Positions 17,003-26,387 are shown, counted from the first letter of the stretch. The stretch: 64,000 bases of DNA from Variovorax sp. ZS18.2.2 (GCF_024701975.1 NZ_JANLNM010000010.1:186001-250000); one strand, 5' to 3'. Made by a program: numbers and translations. Notes: a model not told the origin generated them from the letters alone.

Positions 17003-17992
17003 ATGAGCTTCACACGCCGCCAGATCCTTCAGACCACCGGCGCCTCGGCGCTGCTTGCAAGCATCGGCCAGCAGGCCTATGCGCAGGCCGGCATCGAGAC
17101 CGCGACCATCGTCACCGGCTTCGCGGCCGGCGGCACCTCGGACACCATCTGCCGCCGCGTGGCGCAGAAGCTCAGCCCCGAGTACGCCAAGGCGGTCGTG
17201 GTCGAGAACCGCACCGGCGCGGGCGGCCAGATCGCGGTCACCTACGTGAAGGGCCGGCCGGCCGACGGCACCACCATCCTGCAGACGCCGACCTCGATCC
17301 TCACGATCTATCCGCACATCTACAAGAAGCTGCCGTACGACCCGATGGTGGACCTCACCCCCGTCACCATCGGCTGCATCTTCGACTTCGGGTTTGCGGT
17401 CGGCCCGTCGGTGCCGGCCAGCGTGAAGAGCGTGCCCGAGTTCCTGGCCTGGGCCAAGGCCAATCCGGCCGGCGCCAACTACGGCTCGCCGGCCGCGGGC
17501 TCCACGCCGCATTTCATCGGCGCGCTGCTGGGCATGCAGGGCGGCGTCGATCTGAAGCACGCCGGCTACCGCGGTACGCAGCCGGCCATGCTCGACCTCC
17601 TGGGCGGCAACATCTCGGCGGTGTCGGGCCCCATCGGCGACATCACGCAGCACCTGCCCTCGGGCAAGGTGCGCATCCTGGGCGTGTCGGGTGCCAAGCG
17701 CAGCCGCTTCGCGCCCGATGTGCCGACCTTCGGCGAGCAAGGTATCAAGAACATGGCGCACAGCGAATGGTTCGCCTTCTTCCTGCCGGCCAAGGCATCG
17801 CCCGAACTGGTGACGCGGCTGAACACCGCGATGAAGAACACGCTTGCACAGAAAGACGTGATCGACGGCCTGGGCACCTTCGGGCTGGAAGCCATGTCTT
17901 CCACGCCCGCCGAGCTGACCGAGCTGCTCAAGAAAGACACCGCCAAGTGGGCGCCGATCGTGAAAGAAGTCGGCTTCACCGCGGAGGGTTAA
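17003..17992 (+). CDS. Bug/TctC-family periplasmic solute receptor
   Basis: 329 residues. The N-terminus SFTRRQILQTTGASALLAS has a twin-arginine-like signal, with cleavage expected after QAYA. The mature protein is a TctC-type receptor: IVTGFAAGGTSDTICRRVA, VVENRTGAGGQIAV and the C-terminal AKWAPIVKEVGF. A 130-base gap upstream suggests its own promoter. It heads a short group with a class II aldolase and a ketopantoate-reductase-like gene, so its ligand may feed that pathway rather than the hpa operon. Confidence 0.88.
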   Translation: MSFTRRQILQTTGASALLASIGQQAYAQAGIETATIVTGFAAGGTSDTICRRVAQKLSPEYAKAVVVENRTGAGGQIAVTYVKGRPADGTTILQTPTSILTIYPHIYKKLPYDPMVDLTPVTIGCIFDFGFAVGPSVPASVKSVPEFLAWAKANPAGANYGSPAAGSTPHFIGALLGMQGGVDLKHAGYRGTQPAMLDLLGGNISAVSGPIGDITQHLPSGKVRILGVSGAKRSRFAPDVPTFGEQGIKNMAHSEWFAFFLPAKASPELVTRLNTAMKNTLAQKDVIDGLGTFGLEAMSSTPAELTELLKKDTAKWAPIVKEVGFTAEG

Positions 17993-18010
17993 CCGTATGA
18001 AGGAACTGCA

Positions 18011-18826
18011 ATGAACACCCCACTCGCCACCACGCCTTCGGCGCTGGTCCATCCCTCGATCCACCCGGACGAGCGCGCCGCGCGCGAAGAGCTCGCGGCC
18101 TGCTATCGCGTTTTCGCGATGCTGGGCTGGGTCGAGATGATCTACAACCACATCACGGTGCGGCTGCCCGACAGCGTGACGGGTGGCACGGCGAGCGAAG
18201 GAGCCCGTAGGTCTCCGCAGTTCCTCATCAACCCCTTCGGCCTGCACTACAGCGAAGTGACGGCCAGCAACCTCGTGAAGATCGACCTGCAGGGCAAGGT
18301 GCTCGATGGCTCGTCGTACCCGGTGAACCCCGCCGGCTTCACGGTGCACGCGGCCATCCACGACGGCCTGCCCGGCGCGCACTGCGTGATGCACACGCAC
18401 ACCACGGCCGGCGTGGCCGTGGCGTGCCTGCAGGGCGGCCTGCAGCAGACCAATTTCTATACCGCCCAGCTGCACGGCATGGTGGCGTATCACGACTTCG
18501 AAGGCATCACGATCCATGCCGACGAAGGCCCGCGCCTCCTCCAGAGCATCGGCAACCGCAACGCGGTCATCCTGCGCAACCACGGCCTCCTGGCCTGGGG
18601 CCAGACGCTGCCGCAGACCTTCGCGATCCTGTGGACGCTGCAACGCGCCTGCGAGATCCAGATGGCGACCTTCTCGATGGGTGCGGCCATTCCGGTGAGC
18701 GAAGAAATCGCGCAGCGCTGCACGCGCGATGCGCTGCAGTTCAGCCCCGCGCACGGCGCCGGGCAGGACGTGTTCAATGCGCTGGTGCGGCAGGTGGACC
18801 GCATCGATCCGGGCTACAGAAACTGA
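18011..18826 (+). CDS. class II aldolase/adducin-family protein
   Basis: 271 residues. The fold is marked by MIYNHITVRLPD and the zinc-ligand motif HTHTTAGVAVA, with a further His in VILRNHGLLAWG. Members are metal-dependent aldolases, epimerases or decarboxylases; the substrate cannot be assigned here. It lies 18 bases after the Bug receptor and 22 bases before the ketopantoate-reductase-like gene, so the three probably form one transcript. Confidence 0.8.
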   Translation: MNTPLATTPSALVHPSIHPDERAAREELAACYRVFAMLGWVEMIYNHITVRLPDSVTGGTASEGARRSPQFLINPFGLHYSEVTASNLVKIDLQGKVLDGSSYPVNPAGFTVHAAIHDGLPGAHCVMHTHTTAGVAVACLQGGLQQTNFYTAQLHGMVAYHDFEGITIHADEGPRLLQSIGNRNAVILRNHGLLAWGQTLPQTFAILWTLQRACEIQMATFSMGAAIPVSEEIAQRCTRDALQFSPAHGAGQDVFNALVRQVDRIDPGYRN

Positions 18827-18848
18827 AGAAATCGAAGCGAGCTTTCCC

Positions 18849-19826
18849 ATGAAGATTTGTATTTACGGCGCCGGCGCGATCGGCGGCTGGATCGGTGCCG
18901 GCCTCGCGCAGGCCGGCGAACGGCTCAATGTGGTGGCGCGCGGCGCCACGCTCGAAGCCCTGCAGCAGGACGGCCTCTCGCTGATGCGCGGCGACGTGCG
19001 CACGCGCGTGCCCGTCAACGCAGTGGCCGACCCCGAGGCGCTCGGCGAGCAGGACCTGGTGGTCATCGCCGTGAAGGCGCCCGCGCTGGCCGCCGTGGCC
19101 GAACGCATCGGGCCGCTGATCGGGCCCGACACCATCGTGCTGGTCGCGATGAACGGCGTGCCGTGGTGGTTTCTCGAAGGCGGCTTCGGCGGCGAGATCA
19201 CGGGCCACCGGCTGGCGGCGGTCGACCCCGATGGCGCCATCGCCAAGGCCATTCCGGCCCGCAACGTGATCGGCTGCGTGGTGCACGCGAGCTGCTCGCT
19301 CGACGGGCCGGGCGTGGTGCGGCATCACTTCGGCAACGGGCTGATAGTCGGCGAGCCTTCGGGCGAAGCCACGCCGCGCGTGCAGGCACTGGTCGAGCTG
19401 CTGACCCGCGCGGGCATCAACACCACGCTGTCGCCGCAGATCCAGAAGGACGTGTGGTTCAAGCTCTGGGGCAACATGACGGTGAACCCGATCAGCGCGC
19501 TGACCGGTGCCACCACCGACCTCATCATGGGCGACGACTATGTGCGCGGGTTCATCTCGGCCGTGATGCTCGAAGCCAAGGAGATCGGGCGCCGCATCGG
19601 CATCGAGATCACGCAGAGCCCCGAAGACCGTCACGAGGTGACCAAGAAACTCGGCGCGTTCAAGACTTCGATGCTTCAGGACGTGGAAGCCGGGCGCTCG
19701 GTGGAACTCGATGCGCTGGTGACGGTGGTGCGCGAGCTGGGTGTGCTGACGGGCGTGGCCACGCCGTTCACCGATGCGCTGCTGGGGCTGGCGCGGTTGA
19801 GAACGCGGCAGCTCGGCCTGTACTGA
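18849..19826 (+). CDS. 2-dehydropantoate 2-reductase family protein
   Basis: 325 residues. The Rossmann motif GAGAIGGWIGAGLA at the N-terminus and the C-terminal helical domain with KLWGNMTVNPISALTG and the Glu/Lys region match PanE/ApbA. The true PanE role (NADPH reduction of ketopantoate) is possible, but catabolic paralogues are frequent in Burkholderiales and the context (solute receptor, aldolase) favours a catabolic dehydrogenase. I therefore give no gene symbol. Start ATG 18849. Confidence 0.82.
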   Translation: MKICIYGAGAIGGWIGAGLAQAGERLNVVARGATLEALQQDGLSLMRGDVRTRVPVNAVADPEALGEQDLVVIAVKAPALAAVAERIGPLIGPDTIVLVAMNGVPWWFLEGGFGGEITGHRLAAVDPDGAIAKAIPARNVIGCVVHASCSLDGPGVVRHHFGNGLIVGEPSGEATPRVQALVELLTRAGINTTLSPQIQKDVWFKLWGNMTVNPISALTGATTDLIMGDDYVRGFISAVMLEAKEIGRRIGIEITQSPEDRHEVTKKLGAFKTSMLQDVEAGRSVELDALVTVVRELGVLTGVATPFTDALLGLARLRTRQLGLY

Positions 19827-19838
19827 GCGCCGCTCCGC

Positions 19839-20663
19839 TTACCAAAACTTCTCGGGCGTGGCGGCCAGCGTCTCGGTGCAGCTCGCCACCGCCTTGGCGC
19901 GCTCCTCGCGCAGCCGCTGCCAGTTGTCGGCTTGCCATTGCGTCCAGGCGATGGGTTCCGACTGGTAGAAGCACGCAGCCGGCGGTCGCATGAAGCCCGC
20001 GCGGCCGAGCTGGGCGCCGAACTTCAGGCGGAACAACTCGTCCGTTCCCGTCAGGTTCTCGTAGACCAGGTGCCAGGCGCCCGGGTTCAGCGGCGTGTCG
20101 GCTTCCTTCTGCACGCGACCGGCCTCCTCGATTTCCTCGGGCGTGGAGCCGTCGGTCAGCGCGAGGGCATGCGCAGCCTCGGCACGCTTGCGGTAGATGT
20201 CGGTGGCGACCTTGCTCAGGGCGTCGGTGAGTTCGACGATGGCCGGGTTGGCGCTCACCGGATCGTCCTTGAGCTCTTCCAGCGTCGTGCCCGCGAGTTC
20301 GTCTTTCGAGAAGCCTTGCGCGCCGACGGACACCCCGCCGGCGATCAGCGACAGCGCCACGTTCAGCGCGATCTGCCCTGCAATCTGGTTGCCCGTGTTC
20401 TCGCGCCGGACCACGCGAAGCCGTTCGATGCCCGACTTGTAGGCGGCGCGGTTGAAGCGCACGCGGGTCTGCGGCGCGACTGCCGCTTCAGCGGGCGGCG
20501 CAACGGATGGCTGCGAGAGAGCGGGAATGTCCGCGGCAATCGCCGCGGACGGGGCGGGTGGCGCCGGCACGTCCGGCTCTGCGGCGTACGCCGAGAAGCC
20601 AAGGGTTGCCATCGCAATGCTGCAAGCAGTGAATGCAGCGCGGGTCTTGTGCGTCGAGATCAT
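19839..20663 (-). CDS. exported protein of unknown function
   Basis: 274 residues. A signal peptide with cleavage near SAYAAEP precedes a Pro/Ala-rich linker to about residue 70, then a soluble helical domain with the GNQIAGQIALNVALSLIAGG hydrophobic stretch. Start ATG 20663 (MISTHKTR) places the signal peptide at the N-terminus; upstream ATGs would bury it. It converges on the reductase gene 12 bases away. I recognise no family; the protein is probably periplasmic or membrane-associated. Confidence 0.65.
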   Translation of the reverse strand: MISTHKTRAAFTACSIAMATLGFSAYAAEPDVPAPPAPSAAIAADIPALSQPSVAPPAEAAVAPQTRVRFNRAAYKSGIERLRVVRRENTGNQIAGQIALNVALSLIAGGVSVGAQGFSKDELAGTTLEELKDDPVSANPAIVELTDALSKVATDIYRKRAEAAHALALTDGSTPEEIEEAGRVQKEADTPLNPGAWHLVYENLTGTDELFRLKFGAQLGRAGFMRPPAACFYQSEPIAWTQWQADNWQRLREERAKAVASCTETLAATPEKFW

Positions 20664-20735
20664 TTGGGTTGTTCTTCCTCCGGCCGGCATTTTCATTGGG
20701 CGGAGGGCACTGCTCGACACCGCACGGCTACAAAT

Positions 20736-21148
20736 TCACGGGATTTGCGGCCGTACAACAGGCTTCTGCGGCATCGTCACCCACCACGCCGCCCCCACGA
20801 TCAACAACCCGCCGGCCCACCCCCACACCCCGACCGTTTCCCCGAACCCGTACACCGCGATCAGCGCACCGAACACCGGCTCGCTCCCCATCAGCAGCGA
20901 CACCCGGCTCGGGCTCGAGCGCGAGGCCGCATGGTTCTGCGCGAAGAAGGCGAACACCGTGCACAGCAGCACGAGGTACGCCATGCCCCACCAGAAGGAA
21001 GCCGTTGCGGGCGGCATGTGCCAGGCGCCGTTGGAGGCAACGAGCGATATCGCCATCGCACCGACCGCCATCACACCCGACTGCACCGCGGTGAGCGTCA
21101 GCGCCGGCATCGCGTGGTGCCCGGCGAGTCGCCAGCACAAGAAGCTCA
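20736..21148 (-). pseudogene. truncated EamA/DMT-type transporter (C-terminal half only)
   Basis: The last ~137 residues of the minus-strand frame match the second EamA domain: ALTLTAVQSGVMAVGA, then FWWGMAYLVLLCTVFAFFAQ, SPSRVSLLMGSEPVFGALIA and GGLLIVGAAWW. Full DMT carriers have about 300 residues in two such domains. Upstream the similarity ends exactly where the next gene (membrane protein, stop at 21146) begins, so the N-terminal half has been deleted or replaced. An ATG at 21110 could still give about 124 residues, but a functional carrier is unlikely. Confidence 0.7.
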
Positions 21149-21895
21149 GTGCTTCTTGAGCAAGACCCGCACCGCCTCGGGCAAGGAATTGACCTGCGGC
21201 ATGAAGCGGTCGAGCACGGCGCCCAGGATCACGGCGGAGATCACCGCGCCGAGCAGCGGCTTCCAGGTCAGCCGCACCGCGGCCATCAACCAGCCCTCGC
21301 GCGCCACGCGCACCGCGGCGCGAGCCGAGACATACGAGAACGCCACCTCGACCGCCACGGCCAGCAGCGCGTCCCAACTGAAGTACAAGAGCGCAAGATA
21401 GCCGGCGCCGAACAGCACGGCCACGCAGATCGCGAAGATGGCAAGCACCGGCACCACGATGATGGCGCCTTCGTCCGCGCCGCCCGCCACGTCGAGCACG
21501 CCACCGGCCACGTCGGACAGCACGCTGCCGCCATCGGCGGCGTCGGCAACGCTCACGTGATCGCACGAGCTTCCGCCGCTGAAGTCCATATCGGGCGCAT
21601 CGGCATCGGCATTGGCATCGACATCGACGCTGCGCCCCTCGACCAACCGCTTCGCCCACCAGCGCAGCACCAGCAGGTAGCCCAGATACCCCACGCCCAG
21701 CGTGAGGAAATAGCGAACCGCCAGCGAGTCCACATGCAACAGGTGCATCTGCAGCGCCGACACGGCCCACATCAAGAGGAGCGTGAACGTACCGATCAGG
21801 ATGCCGTGCGTGCGCAGGCTGTAGTTGCGGTGCAGGTCGCGCTCGACCTCCGTTTCCCAAAGGCGCACCGAGCGCCAGTTGGAAAGAATCTTCAT
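21146..21895 (-). CDS. membrane protein of unknown function
   Basis: 249 residues. Two N-terminal transmembrane segments (about 30-50 and 60-78) are followed by an Asp/Ala/Gly-rich acidic loop (about 85-140, with VDVDANADADAPD), then a long hydrophobic segment IIVVPVLAIFAICVAVLF and another near 215-235. ATG 21895 overlaps the alr stop by ATGA, so it is translationally coupled to alr. The function is unknown. Confidence 0.65.
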   Translation of the reverse strand: MKILSNWRSVRLWETEVERDLHRNYSLRTHGILIGTFTLLLMWAVSALQMHLLHVDSLAVRYFLTLGVGYLGYLLVLRWWAKRLVEGRSVDVDANADADAPDMDFSGGSSCDHVSVADAADGGSVLSDVAGGVLDVAGGADEGAIIVVPVLAIFAICVAVLFGAGYLALLYFSWDALLAVAVEVAFSYVSARAAVRVAREGWLMAAVRLTWKPLLGAVISAVILGAVLDRFMPQVNSLPEAVRVLLKKH

Positions 21896-22992
21896 TCGTC
21901 GGCGGGAGCGGCGAAAGGCACGCGTTGCGCCACGGCGCACATGAGTTCGTAGCCGACGGTGCCCGCGGCCTGCGCGACTTCATCGATGGAGAGCACCGCA
22001 TCGGTGACCGTCGAGCGGCCCCACAGCGTGACCTCGGAGCCGAACTTCGCATCGGGCACCGGCGTGAGGTCGACGGTGATCATGTCCATGCTCACGCGCC
22101 CCACCATGCGGGTGCGCACGCCGTTCACCAGCACCGGCGTGCCGGTGTTGCAGTGGCGCGGATAGCCGTCGGCATAGCCGACCGCGGCGATGCCGATGGT
22201 GAGCGGCCCTTCGGCCGTGAAGTTGGAGCCGTAGCCGATGGTGTCGCCGGCCTTGAGCGTCTGCACCGAGAGCAGTTGCGTCGACAGCGTCATCGTCGGC
22301 TGCAGCTGCCAGTGCGCCGCGTCGTTCACCGGGAAGTCGGGGGCGCTGCCGTACAGAATGATGCCGGGGCGCACCCAGTCGCCGCGCGTCTGATCGGGGT
22401 GGCGCAGGGTGGCGGCGCTGTTGGCGATGGAGCGCTCGCCCGGCAGGTCGCGCGTCGCGCGCTCGAAGGCCTCGAGCTGGTGCGCAATGCCGCGGGCGCC
22501 GTCGGCATCGCTGAAGTGCGTCATCAGCGAAATCTCGTCGACCTGCGTGAGCGCGTTCAGGCGCGTCCAGGCCGAGCCGAAGCGCTCGGGCGTGAAGCCC
22601 AGGCGGTTCATGCCCGAGTTCATCTTCAGGAAAACACGCTGCGGCTTCAGGGTCTTGTGCGCCGCGAGCATGTCGATCTGCTCGTCGCAATGCACGGTGT
22701 GCCAGAGGTCCAGGCGCGAGCAAAGCTCCAGGTCGCGCGCATCGAACACGCCTTCGAGCAGCAGCACCGGACCGCGCCAGCCCAAGGCGCGCACGCGCTC
22801 GGCCTCGGCCAGATCGAGCAGCGCAAAACCGTCGGCGCCGCGCAGGCCTTCATAGACCCGCTCGATGCCGTGGCCATAGGCGTTGGCCTTGACCACCGCC
22901 CAGACACGGGCGTCGAGGGCCGAGCGGCGGACCCGCTCGAGGTTGTTGCGGAGGGCTGCGGTGTGGACGGTGGCGAGAATGGGGCGCGGCAT
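21892..22992 (-). CDS. alr: alanine racemase
   Basis: 366 residues of a fold-type III PLP enzyme that makes D-alanine for peptidoglycan. Lys35 in AVVKANAYGHG is the PLP lysine; the opposing catalytic Tyr lies in DTIGYGSNF near residue 256. LKMNSGMNRLG and RPGIILYG are also standard. ATG 22992 was chosen over the longer frame because MPRPILATVHTAALRNNL is the conserved start. It is divergent from lplT across about 190 bases. Confidence 0.95.
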   Translation of the reverse strand: MPRPILATVHTAALRNNLERVRRSALDARVWAVVKANAYGHGIERVYEGLRGADGFALLDLAEAERVRALGWRGPVLLLEGVFDARDLELCSRLDLWHTVHCDEQIDMLAAHKTLKPQRVFLKMNSGMNRLGFTPERFGSAWTRLNALTQVDEISLMTHFSDADGARGIAHQLEAFERATRDLPGERSIANSAATLRHPDQTRGDWVRPGIILYGSAPDFPVNDAAHWQLQPTMTLSTQLLSVQTLKAGDTIGYGSNFTAEGPLTIGIAAVGYADGYPRHCNTGTPVLVNGVRTRMVGRVSMDMITVDLTPVPDAKFGSEVTLWGRSTVTDAVLSIDEVAQAAGTVGYELMCAVAQRVPFAAPADE

Positions 22993-23185
22993 GGGGTGCT
23001 CTGGGCAGGCTGCAGGCGGACTGGGGGGAAGTTCAGACCACGTTTTAGCATTTCCGGGAATGGGGTCGAATACGGAAGGGATGCCCATTTCCGCGTCGTA
23101 CCCCCATGCTATAACCGCCCATTCGCTCCGGACGCGACACTTTTTCACTACCGCCAGCAGACCCCTCTGGCCAGCCAGCCCATCG

Positions 23186-24490
23186 ATGAAGCGCGGTTTC
23201 TACACGATCATGTCGGCCCAGTTCTTTTCGTCGCTGGCCGACCAAGCGCTTTTCGTTGTTGCCGTCGATCTCATGCGAAGTTCGGGCGCGCCCGAATGGC
23301 AACGCGCGGCCCTGGTGCCGATCTTCGCGGTCTTCTATGTGGTGCTCGCGCCGCTGGTCGGTGCGTTCGCGGATGCGCTGCCCAAGGGCAAGGTGATGTT
23401 CATCAGCAATGCGATCAAGGTGATCGGCTGCCTGATGATGCTGTTCGGCTCGCACCCCCTTCTGTCGTACTCCATCGTGGGCCTGGGCGCCGCAGCCTAC
23501 TCGCCCGCCAAGTACGGCATCCTCACCGAGCTGCTGCCCGCCTCGCAGCTGGTCAAGGCCAACGGGTGGATCGAAGGGCTGACCATTGCCTCCATCCTGC
23601 TGGGCATCGTGCTCGGCGGCACGCTGGTCGGCCATGCGATCTCCGCCAAGCTGCTGGCTTTCGACTTTCCGTTCATCGACACGGGCATCGACTCGCCGGC
23701 CGAAGCGGCGATCTCGGTGCTGATCCTGGTCTACATGCTGGCCGCCTGGTTCAACACGCGCATCCCGCACACCGGCGTCGAGATGCGCCCGCTGCGCTCC
23801 AACCCCGAGCACAGCTTCGCGCGCAACATCGCCGCGCTGCTGCCCGACTTCTGGCATTGCAATGCGCGCCTGTGGCGCGACCGCCTGGGCCAGATCTCGC
23901 TGGCCACCACCACGCTCTTCTGGGGCGCGGGCGGCAACCTCAAGTACATCGTGCTGGCCTGGGCATCGCTGGCACTGGGCTACAACACGACGCAGGCCTC
24001 GGCGCTCACCGGCGTAGTGACCATCGGCACGGCCGTGGGCGCCATCGTGGCCTCGATGCGCATGCGGCTGGACATGGCCACCCGCGTGATCCCGATGGGC
24101 ATCGCGATGGGGCTGATGGTCATCTGCATGAACTTCATCGGCAACGTGTGGCTGGCGGTGCCGTTCCTCATCATCCTGGGTGGCCTCGGCGGCTTCCTGG
24201 TGGTGCCGATGAATGCGTTGCTGCAACACCGCGGCCACAACCTGATGGGCGCGGGCCGCTCGATCGCGGTGCAGAACTTCAACGAGCAGGCCTGCATTCT
24301 TCTGCTGGGCGGCTTCTACAGCGTGTGTACCGGGCTGGGTCTGTCGGCCTACGGCGCGATCAGCGCCTTCGGCCTCGTGGTGGCGGGCTGCATGTGGCTC
24401 ATCAAGCGCTGGCACGAGAACAACCTGAAGAAGTACCCGGAAGAAGTCGAGCACCTCTTGGCCATCGCCCGCAGCGACAAACATCACTGA
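23186..24490 (+). CDS. lplT: lysophospholipid transporter LplT
   Basis: 434 residues of the major facilitator fold with about 11-12 membrane segments. LplT flips lysophospholipids across the inner membrane for reacylation. FYTIMSAQFFSSLADQALFVVAVDL, the loop ADALPKGKVMFISNAIKVIG and YSPAKYGILTELLPASQLVKANG fit the family. Start ATG 23186 (MKRGFYTIM). In enteric bacteria it is beside aas, which is absent here. Confidence 0.85.
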   Translation: MKRGFYTIMSAQFFSSLADQALFVVAVDLMRSSGAPEWQRAALVPIFAVFYVVLAPLVGAFADALPKGKVMFISNAIKVIGCLMMLFGSHPLLSYSIVGLGAAAYSPAKYGILTELLPASQLVKANGWIEGLTIASILLGIVLGGTLVGHAISAKLLAFDFPFIDTGIDSPAEAAISVLILVYMLAAWFNTRIPHTGVEMRPLRSNPEHSFARNIAALLPDFWHCNARLWRDRLGQISLATTTLFWGAGGNLKYIVLAWASLALGYNTTQASALTGVVTIGTAVGAIVASMRMRLDMATRVIPMGIAMGLMVICMNFIGNVWLAVPFLIILGGLGGFLVVPMNALLQHRGHNLMGAGRSIAVQNFNEQACILLLGGFYSVCTGLGLSAYGAISAFGLVVAGCMWLIKRWHENNLKKYPEEVEHLLAIARSDKHH

Positions 24491-24553
24491 CCTCGCGCAA
24501 CTGCGTTGGTGAGACGGCCGGCGCGCCGAAGCCTTCACCTTTCCAACGCCGCA

Positions 24554-25690
24554 ATGCCCGCGCTCGCACTTGTCTTCAACGCCTTCGTCTGGGGCGTTTC
24601 CTGGTTTCCGTTCCGCCAGCTCGCCGGCCACGGGCTGCATCCGCTGTGGACCACCTGCCTGATCTACCTGGTCATCGCGGTCGCGATGGGGCTCCTGCGC
24701 CGGCATGCATGGAAGGCCTTCACGGCGTTCCCGATGCTGATGGTGCTGGGCCTTGCGGCGGGCTTCACCAACATGGGCTTCAACTGGGCCGCGACACAGG
24801 GCGATGTGGTGCGCGTGGTGCTGCTGTTCTACCTGATGCCGCTGTGGAACGTGCTGCTGGCCTGGCTGCTGCTCGGTGAACGCCCCACAGGCGGCGCGCT
24901 CGCTCGGGTGGCACTGGCGCTGACCGGCGTGGTCGTGGTGCTCAAGGCGCCCGGCACCGACTGGCCCGTGCCGTCGAGCCTGTCCGACTGGCTGGGCGTG
25001 GCGGCGGGCTTCAGTTTCGCGGTGACGAACATCACGTTGCGCCATCTGCGCGAAGCGCCGGGGGAGTCGCGCGCGCTGGCGATGTTCTGCGGCTGCGCCG
25101 TAGTGGGCGGCACCACGGCCCTGATCGGCTCCAGCGTCGGCGGCATCGCCTCCCCGCTGCTGGCCACACCCGGCTGGCTCGGCTGGGCGGTACTGCTGGG
25201 CAGCGGCTTCATCGTGGCCAATGTGTGCCTGCAGTACGGTGCCGCGCGGCTCACCTCCAGCGCGGCCTCGGTGATCATGTTGTCGGAAGTGCTGTTCGCC
25301 AGCGTCTCGTCGGTGGCGCTGGGCGCGGCCACCATGGACTCGCGCATCCTCCTGGGCGGTGCGCTGATCGTGGCGGGCGCGGTCTGGTCGGCGTTTGCGC
25401 GAACGCCCGTGCGGGGCGATGATCGCGCGCTCCAGCGCTTGCGCCACTCACTGAGGAGACCCCATGACCAGCGTCTACGACTTCGAGGCCAACCAGATCG
25501 ACGGCAAGCCGGTGAAGCTCTCCGCCTTCAAGGGCAAGGTGCTGCTGATCGTCAACACGGCGAGCAAATGCGGCTTCACGCCGCAGTTCGCCGGGCTGGA
25601 GATGCTGCACGAGAAGTACGCCGACCAGGGCCTTGCGGTGCTGGGCTTTCCGTCGAACCAGTTCGGCTCGCAGGACCCGGGCACCAATGA
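24554..25690 (+). CDS. EamA/DMT-family transporter with run-on C-terminus overlapping gpx
   Basis: About 295 N-terminal residues form two EamA domains with ten hydrophobic segments: FNAFVWGVSWFPFRQLAG at the start, GFIVANVCLQYGAARLTSSA and ILLGGALIVAGAVWSAF at the end of domain two. The frame then continues about 80 more residues of low-quality Arg/Gln-rich sequence to 25690, overlapping the glutathione peroxidase gene by 227 bases in another frame. That tail looks like shadow translation, so the native stop near 25,420-25,455 was probably lost by a small indel. Start ATG 24554 (MPALALVF). Confidence 0.75.
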   Translation: MPALALVFNAFVWGVSWFPFRQLAGHGLHPLWTTCLIYLVIAVAMGLLRRHAWKAFTAFPMLMVLGLAAGFTNMGFNWAATQGDVVRVVLLFYLMPLWNVLLAWLLLGERPTGGALARVALALTGVVVVLKAPGTDWPVPSSLSDWLGVAAGFSFAVTNITLRHLREAPGESRALAMFCGCAVVGGTTALIGSSVGGIASPLLATPGWLGWAVLLGSGFIVANVCLQYGAARLTSSAASVIMLSEVLFASVSSVALGAATMDSRILLGGALIVAGAVWSAFARTPVRGDDRALQRLRHSLRRPHDQRLRLRGQPDRRQAGEALRLQGQGAADRQHGEQMRLHAAVRRAGDAAREVRRPGPCGAGLSVEPVRLAGPGHQ

Positions 25691-25952
25691 GGAAATCGGC
25701 GCCTTCTGCACCAAGAACTACGGCGTGAGTTTTCCGATGATGGAGAAGATCGACGTGAACGGCAGCAATGCCGCGCCGCTCTACCAATGGCTCACCAAGG
25801 AGAAGCCGGGCCTGCTGGGCCTCACGGCCATCAAGTGGAACTTCACCAAGTTCCTCGTCGGGCGCGACGGCACGGTGCTCAAGCGCTATGCACCGCTCGA
25901 CACACCCGCCTCGCTCACGCGCGATGTCGAGGCGGCGCTCGCAGCGGGCTGA
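25464..25952 (+). CDS. glutathione peroxidase (thiol peroxidase type)
   Basis: 162 residues of the thioredoxin-fold GPx family, which reduces hydroperoxides in the cytosol. Cys36 in NTASKCGFTPQ is the peroxidatic residue (cysteine, not selenocysteine). The tetrad partners are the Gln in FPSNQFGSQDPG and the Trp/Asn in IKWNFTKFLV. It starts at ATG 25464 after GAGGAGACCCC, a strong ribosome-binding site, inside the run-on tail of the EamA gene. Confidence 0.93.
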   Translation: MTSVYDFEANQIDGKPVKLSAFKGKVLLIVNTASKCGFTPQFAGLEMLHEKYADQGLAVLGFPSNQFGSQDPGTNEEIGAFCTKNYGVSFPMMEKIDVNGSNAAPLYQWLTKEKPGLLGLTAIKWNFTKFLVGRDGTVLKRYAPLDTPASLTRDVEAALAAG

Positions 25953-25961
25953 CCGCCCTCT

Positions 25962-26387
25962 TCAGAAGCGGAAGCTGGCGGTCTTCGCGCCGCCGCCCAC
26001 CGTCACCGTCTGGCTCTTGGCTTCTCCGCCGGGCGCGGTGACGTCGATGGTGTAGCGCCCATCGGGAATGTCGATCAGGCAGACCGGCCCGCCGGCGCGA
26101 AAGGCCATGGCGGCGGACGAGTTGGCATTGCCGCCCTTGATCGCGACGTCCACGCTGGCCATGTAGGCGCCGTCGGCGCGCGCGAACAGCAGCGAGAGCG
26201 GATGCTCTTTCATGGCCGCGCGCATCGCGTTCGATTCGTCGGAGCCGATGCCGCCGCAGACGTAGCGCGTCGAGCCCTCGCCCTGCCATGCAGGCATCCC
26301 GGACTGGGCGTGCGCCGCCACGGCACCGGCCGCGCAAGCACAGGCCAGCAGAACGCGTCGCAGCGGAAGTTGAATAGGGTGGGACAT
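25962..26387 (-). CDS. exported protein of unknown function
   Basis: 141 residues. A clear signal peptide (RRVLLACACAAGAVAAHAQ, cleavage after AHA) precedes a small beta-rich domain ending SQTVTVGGGAKTASFRF. The mature part has a Cys pair (VCGG near 44, PVCLIDIPDG near 102) that could form a disulphide, and IPDGRYTIDVTAPGG resembles beta-sandwich proteins. Start ATG 26387 keeps the signal peptide N-terminal. Convergent with gpx, stops 9 bases apart. The function is unknown. Confidence 0.65.
   Translation of the reverse strand: MSHPIQLPLRRVLLACACAAGAVAAHAQSGMPAWQGEGSTRYVCGGIGSDESNAMRAAMKEHPLSLLFARADGAYMASVDVAIKGGNANSSAAMAFRAGGPVCLIDIPDGRYTIDVTAPGGEAKSQTVTVGGGAKTASFRF

Noticed and set aside
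21925..24879. A 984-codon plus-strand frame across alr and lplT
   Set aside because: It is antisense to alr and out of frame with lplT; its residues are His/Arg/Ala-rich with no domain.
23045..25447. An 800-codon minus-strand frame opposite lplT and EamA genes
   Set aside because: The plus strand encodes clear membrane transporters; this is a shadow.
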